DNA of 12,325 nucleotides, taken from contig FLMG01002625.1 in the NCBI GenBank assembly GCA_900088475.1, positions 15,675 through 27,999 of the forward strand, given 5' to 3'. Positions within the stretch are counted from its first letter, which is position 1, and the number at the start of each line of letters is the position of its first letter. The notes under the pieces were generated by a model. That model was not told where the DNA came from. It was given only the letters and a program-made list of their open reading frames with translations, and did no database searches. The translations under genes and the position numbers were made by a program. The DNA comes from Hyphochytrium catenoides. Its lineage: Eukaryota > Sar > Hyphochytriomycetes > Hyphochytriales > Hyphochytriaceae. Shown one piece after another: positions 9,201 through 12,325 of this stretch.

Positions 9201-10673
9201 AGAAGATCAAGGACATGCTTCATACCTTTCAGGCGATGGACGAGGAGTGGATTAAGGTTTCTCACTCACTTCAGGCCAAAGATAGCGCACAGAACAAGAA
9301 GGAAGCTCAAGTTAGGGAGCTGCAGAGCCGTGTAAGAGAGCTTGAGGAGTCTCTGCTGCAGAGAGAAGCGCTGCTGGATAGGTTCCGCCTTGACCTCGAC
9401 GATGTGGTGCATGAGCCCGACCAGCGTCATTGGAAGACAGCAATACTGGAGCTTCATAGAAAGTAAGACTTGACATCTCATTTCTTCCCCTTCTGTCTCT
9501 CCCTCTCTCTCTTCTCTCTCTCTCTCTCTCTTGCTCTCTCTCTCTGTCTTCTTGAATCGTCTCTCTGTTCCCTTGATTCTGCACTTTATCACCTTGCCGC
9601 AGTCTGAAGCCAATTCTGCTTTCCTTTAGTCGTTCATATCAGTCACTTCTTCATTGTGCTTCTTGTCTTCTGAGCTTAGTAAGACTACTGCGAGAGAGCG
9701 GTGGGGCGGAATCTCCGCCCTACAAGGGGCAGTGGCTCGCCTGCCTTGGTCCCTTATCCTCGCACCCCTTCTCATTCTCTCTCTCTCCCTTTCAATCGTT
9801 TCATACGGGGCCAACCCTACCTGTTACGCTCTCTGTAGGTATACCGACGCCAAGACAAACGCCCGCTTCTCTGCAATGAAGCGAGAAGAGGTGTCCCGGG
9901 CTAACGAGCTTTTGCGAAGCACGTCGTGCCTCAGAGACATGCTCAGCGTGCAGGATCGTGCCTTCACAAAGGCAAAGGGTGTGCTGGAGCACAAGACACA
10001 CACTTCAACGCTGGAGAATATGGCGCTTCTAGAGCAGCTGAATGCCCTGAACAAGGATAACCAGACCCTCAACCAGCGGGTAAAGGCACTACAGAAGACG
10101 AAGGAGGAGCATCTACAGCCTGGTGTGAGGAGAGCTTCTGCCCTCGAGGAAAAGCGCCCAAAGACTGCAGGAGCCACACCTGGAAGTCGTGTTGCTCGTT
10201 CATCCTCACTCTTCACGCCACCACCTTCAAATGCACCTTCAAATGGCGAAGCTAACGTTCCTTTAGCCAGCGCGGCGGGTCCGGTCGGTGGGCCACAGAG
10301 TGAGGAGCCAAAAGTGCCACCAGAGGTCACTAGCTCTCAGTCTTCTACCTCGGACAAACCACAATGGACATATCTCACCCAGCAGGACAGCAAGACTCCA
10401 CGAACCGTCTCCTCTACCAGGACACTCTCTAGACCTAAATCTGCCGCAGCCATGAGAAACCGTATGGCCAGCAGCCCAGCGGTGGTCGCTCCTGTTTCTG
10501 CCAGTCCAACACACGGCAAGTTGAACGCCTCTACCAGCAAGGTCGGGATGAGGTTACGGAGCTCTCTAATGCGGCGAGTGCAGGTCGAAGCAGCAAAAGA
10601 CGAACCTGGTAGCACTGATAAGGAGCAGGCCCCGGACCCCGAGGTCCATCAGCCACTAGAGGCAGCGCAGTGA
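3263..10673 (+). CDS. CFAP57: Cilia- and flagella-associated protein 57 (CFAP57/FAP57/WDR65)
   Basis: An axonemal adaptor; in Chlamydomonas FAP57 helps dock a subset of inner dynein arms. Exons by my splicing: 3263-4081, 4328-4534, 4717-4794, 4987-6601, 6975-7473, 7637-7930, 8120-8243, 8606-8878, 9164-9462, 9839-10673. These join in frame to 1,680 residues. ATG 3263 is the first ATG in the open frame of exon 1. Residues 1 to about 954 hold degenerate WD40 repeats, for example a blade ending IWEW near 264, LWRV across the first junction (from 274), VRVWNY near 465, GHRSALCCLCW near 689, and a last blade HSLPITALSLS at 925-935. Residues about 955-1494 are a Glu/Lys/Arg/Leu-rich coiled coil, including IQPRDEKIK near 1310 and RFRLDLDDVV followed by a cluster ending HRKY, as in CFAP57 C-termini. 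A Ser/Pro/Thr-rich basic tail (1495-1680) makes it longer than the roughly 1,250-residue human protein. Least certain boundaries: acceptor 4716 (or 4728), acceptor 4986 (or 4998), donor 7474. CFAP43 and CFAP44 share the layout but fit less well. Confidence 0.88.
4795..4986 (+). other. CFAP57 intron 3 with a purine-rich segment
   Basis: This 192-nt GT-AG intron has the donor GTAAGA. Unlike every other longer intron here it is purine-rich over about 4826-4920, with repeated GAGAG and GGAGG motifs. Its complement has the CT-rich look of the other introns. A CCTGAC core near 4950-4956 and a short pyrimidine stretch precede the TAG acceptor at 4984-4986. An AAG acceptor at 4996-4998 is in the same frame and would remove four residues. 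Confidence 0.65.
6602..6974 (+). other. CFAP57 intron 4, long CT-rich intron
   Basis: This 373-nt intron lies between the last two WD40 blades. Its donor is GTGCGT and its acceptor GCAG. The first third (6611-6666) is an impure CT repeat and the whole intron is pyrimidine-rich on the coding strand. One frame is open through most of it and would translate as a Ser/Leu/Phe-rich stretch. That is a result of the CT-rich composition rather than evidence of coding, and the length is not a multiple of three. Confidence 0.75.
7474..7636 (+). other. CFAP57 intron 5, donor uncertain
   Basis: The acceptor TTTAG at 7632-7636 is clear, and the coiled-coil frame resumes at VLEENQKQL. The frame needs a phase-2 donor. 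GTGGGA at 7474 gives a continuous charged coiled coil, and I chose it. GTTAGG at 7416 is also phase 2 and would remove about 19 residues. No strong GTAAG-type donor is present. A TCAG at 7601-7604 is another possible acceptor but would translate a hydrophobic stretch. Confidence 0.5.
8244..8605 (+). other. CFAP57 intron 7, long CT-rich intron
   Basis: This 362-nt intron within the coiled-coil region has the donor GTAGGT and the acceptor CACAG, phase 0. It is CT-rich, especially from 8450 to 8590, and shows no internal gene or RNA motif that I recognise. Joining its flanks keeps the heptad-like, charged sequence uninterrupted. Confidence 0.8.
8879..9163 (+). other. CFAP57 intron 8
   Basis: This 285-nt phase-0 intron has the donor GTAACG and the acceptor CATAG. 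Its first half is mixed in composition and its second half (about 9050-9130) is CT-rich. A CTGAC core lies near 9145-9149 before the acceptor. The flanking exons join the heptad region to the conserved LDDIQGTIQPRDEK segment. I see no embedded feature. Confidence 0.75.
9463..9838 (+). other. CFAP57 intron 9, CT repeat plus hairpin
   Basis: This 376-nt intron has the donor GTAAGA (phase 2) and the acceptor TGTAG. It has three distinct parts: an impure CT microsatellite at 9491-9550; a second copy of the donor-like 9-mer AGTAAGACT at 9678-9686, identical to that at the true donor (9462-9470); and a GC-rich inverted repeat, GGGCGGA (9704-9710) and TCCGCCC (9714-9720), with a 3-nt loop. Confidence 0.75.
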
Positions 10674-11208
10674 TTGAAATGAGGAAGGGAATAACTAAGA
10701 AAGGAGTGTGATCGTGATGGGCATGCAGTTGTCCAATGTTCTTGAGAGTCCTAGGCATGGCAGATCTCTTTGTCTCTTCTTACGTTGTACTATTAGCGAG
10801 CTATTTATTGGGCACACACTGAATCCAGAAGGGTCGCTCAGCCGCCCGCTTAAGCTCTGCGACGAGCATGATAAATATATATATAATATATATATAAAGT
10901 TGTCGGTATGTCTCTGATGCTCTGATCAGCCCATCAACCTCACGCCCTCAGGTCCCTGTTGTCCGTTATAAAAGTGATCCCTGGACTTGCAAAAAGCATG
11001 GTCGCGGGCAGTGTATACCCGAAGAAGATAAGGAAGGACTATTATCTCCAGAAAGCTGCTATGTTATGATGGCCCTGTAGCCCAAGCGTCTTGGAGTTGG
11101 ACGTCTGCTCCCTGCTGGCTTGAGCTTGTTGATGCAGTTTCACCCTCAGATCCACGGATTTCATGCTGGCCCTCGACTCGCTAGCTGGCGGGTAGCGTCT
11201 CTTGGCAC
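10674..11208. other. CFAP57 3' flank, no gene seen
   Basis: This follows the TGA stop of CFAP57 and should hold its 3' UTR and polyadenylation site. The open frames are short, start poorly and lack recognisable motifs. A TATAAAA-like string occurs near 10968, but no gene follows it, so I give it no weight. The notable element is the alternating AT block near 10871-10897. Confidence 0.6.
10871..10897. repeat. Alternating AT block
   Basis: About 27 bp consist only of A and T, mostly alternating TA steps in two runs that change register at a central AA. It begins and ends with ATAAA/TAAA-type strings. It lies about 200 nt after the CFAP57 stop and stands out in roughly 50 percent GC surroundings. 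It could be an AU-rich polyadenylation-region element or a simple repeat; the sequence does not decide. Confidence 0.7.
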
Positions 11209-12035
11209 TACTACTTGATGCTGCTGCTGCGTGTGAGCATGGACTGCTGGCGGGCGTATGTGCCGCTGGTACTCACAGCTATTGGGGCCATTTGGTGAGG
11301 AAAGTGCCAAAGGTTGCTGCTCACCCATGCAGTTGGTGTCGCTGATGCTGGAAGCTGCTGCTATGACTAAGCGCTGCTGCTGACCCTCATGGTGATGCTG
11401 CCGCTGCCCGTGCTGGCGCTAATTTCGAAGCTGCTGTCAGGATTTAGTGTCGTTGCTGATCCTGATCCTGACTGATCCTGGCCCTGGTGCTGATGCTGAT
11501 GCTGCTACCGGGGCTGGTGCTGATGCTGGTGCTGGTGCCTAGGGCTGTCCTGAAAGCTGCCGTTAGGATCTGGGTGCTGCTGTGGATAGTGATCCTGGAT
11601 ACTGCTAGTGCTGATGCTGCTGGTGCGGTGCCGATGCTGATGCGGGACTGGTGCTAATGCTGGTAGGGGTGCTCGTGCCATCCTGAAAACTGCTGTTAGG
11701 ATCTGGTGCTGCTGCGGATCCTGGTCATGATACTGCTGGTGCTGATCCTGATGGTGCTGGTGCTGATCCTGCTGCTGCTGGTGTTGCTGCTGTTGCTGCT
11801 AGTGGTGGCTGATGCTGCTGCTGGTGCTGATCCTGATTCTGCTGATGATGATCTTTTATCTGATGCTGCTGCTGCTGCTGATCCTGATTCTGCTGGTGCT
11901 GATCCTGATGCTGCTGGTACTGCGGCTGCTGATGGTGCTGGAGCTGGGCTGATCCTGAACTTGATGCTGCTGGTGCTGGTGCTGGTGCTAGGGCTGTCCT
12001 GATCCTGGTGCTGGCGCCGCTTCCTGGTGCCGCTG
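11209..12035. repeat. Degenerate CTG-rich minisatellite with higher-order units
   Basis: About 0.8 kb is built from variants of GCTGGT, GATGCT and GATCCT, giving a strong three-base rhythm. It is sparse and decayed from 11209 to about 11420 and dense from there to about 12005. A junction motif of the form TGAAAGCTGC..GTTAGGATCTGG recurs near 11426, 11551 and 11684, so units of about 126 and 133 bp are visible. Inside the dense part, GCTGATCCTGAT-type submotifs recur at 11826, 11877 and 11898. A GCCTAGGGCTGTCCTGA-like motif near 11537 reappears near 11987. One plus frame and two minus frames are open because the repeat makes few stops. None has a good start or a recognisable domain, so I call it non-coding repeat. 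Confidence 0.85.
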
Positions 12036-12325
12036 GGCCATGACCTTTCACTTTCTTCCCTTGTCTCCTCCAAACATCCTCCACTACCGTTGGTATTCCG
12101 AATCATCTGTTGCACATACGAGACTCTTGTAACCTCGAACAATAAGACCGGTGTTTATGATCCGGAATATCACTACTTAAGATTCGTAACCGCAGCCCTG
12201 TCATCATCCCCCCGCAGCTGTCCATTCTCCTTCCTTTTGCTCTTCTTCCTCCCTGCCTCCCCGTCCGTCCTCCGACACCCGTCAGTCATCCTGGCAATCC
12301 ACCCTTTCTTTTCTCTCTCTCTCTC
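12036..12325. other. Unassigned right flank ending in a CT repeat
   Basis: This is non-repetitive sequence after the minisatellite, turning strongly pyrimidine-rich from about 12205. It ends in a (CT)n run (12311-12325) cut by the window edge. The composition is like the introns of the two genes, so it could be intron or upstream DNA of a next gene. No exon can be identified. Confidence 0.5.

Noticed and set aside
9312-9613. Two minus-strand frames rich in Arg/Glu
   Set aside because: Antisense of a coding exon and of the CT microsatellite; GA repeats read as Arg-Glu without stops.
10964-10976. TATA-box-like string
   Set aside because: No gene start follows on the plus strand within a sensible distance.
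1-12325. Prokaryotic-type features: CRISPR array, insertion sequence, operon, defence system
   Set aside because: Both genes are spliced and eukaryotic. No regularly spaced identical repeats, transposase motif or terminal inverted repeats were seen, and the minisatellite units are contiguous and degenerate.
1-12325. tRNA or rRNA genes
   Set aside because: No cloverleaf with A/B box sequences and no rRNA-like conserved segment was recognised on either strand.

Overview
The window is nuclear DNA from a eukaryote. Two intron-rich genes lie head to tail on the plus strand, followed by about 1.6 kb of non-coding DNA dominated by a degenerate repeat array. The second gene is a ciliary protein, so the organism makes or recently made flagella. 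Introns are GT-AG and mostly strongly CT-rich on the coding strand, and some contain pure (CT)n runs. Several short ones show a clear CTAAC/CTGAC branch-site motif. Base composition is about half GC. This fits a flagellate protist or alga, such as a stramenopile or a chromerid-type alveolate, but the sequence alone does not settle the lineage.

Region 1 (1-2613) is the 3' part of an aconitase-superfamily gene. Nine exons encode 609 residues in the window. A LeuC-type [4Fe-4S] dehydratase large domain is fused through an acidic Ser-rich linker to a LeuD-type swivel domain. The motifs resemble the archaeal-type 3-isopropylmalate dehydratase/homoaconitase branch. The start of the protein lies before the window.

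Region 2 (2614-3262) is the spacer between the genes. It holds a small GC-rich inverted repeat and no convincing gene.

Region 3 (3263-10673) is a complete ten-exon gene for a CFAP57 (FAP57/WDR65) orthologue of about 1,680 residues: N-terminal WD40 propellers, then a long coiled coil, then a Ser/Pro/Thr-rich basic tail. In characterised flagellates CFAP57 is an axonemal adaptor for a subset of inner dynein arms. The tail and a Ser-rich loop inside the propeller region appear lineage-specific.

Region 4 (10674-12325) has no convincing gene. It contains an AT-alternating block (about 10871-10897), a CTG-rich minisatellite (about 11209-12035) with internal higher-order periodicity of roughly 126-133 bp, and a CT-rich end that runs off the window.

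The two genes have no evident functional link, being metabolism and axoneme respectively. I see no cassette or multi-gene system and found no evidence for an undescribed system. The more interesting points are the unassigned substrate of the fused dehydratase, the lineage-specific parts of CFAP57, the intron architecture and the minisatellite.
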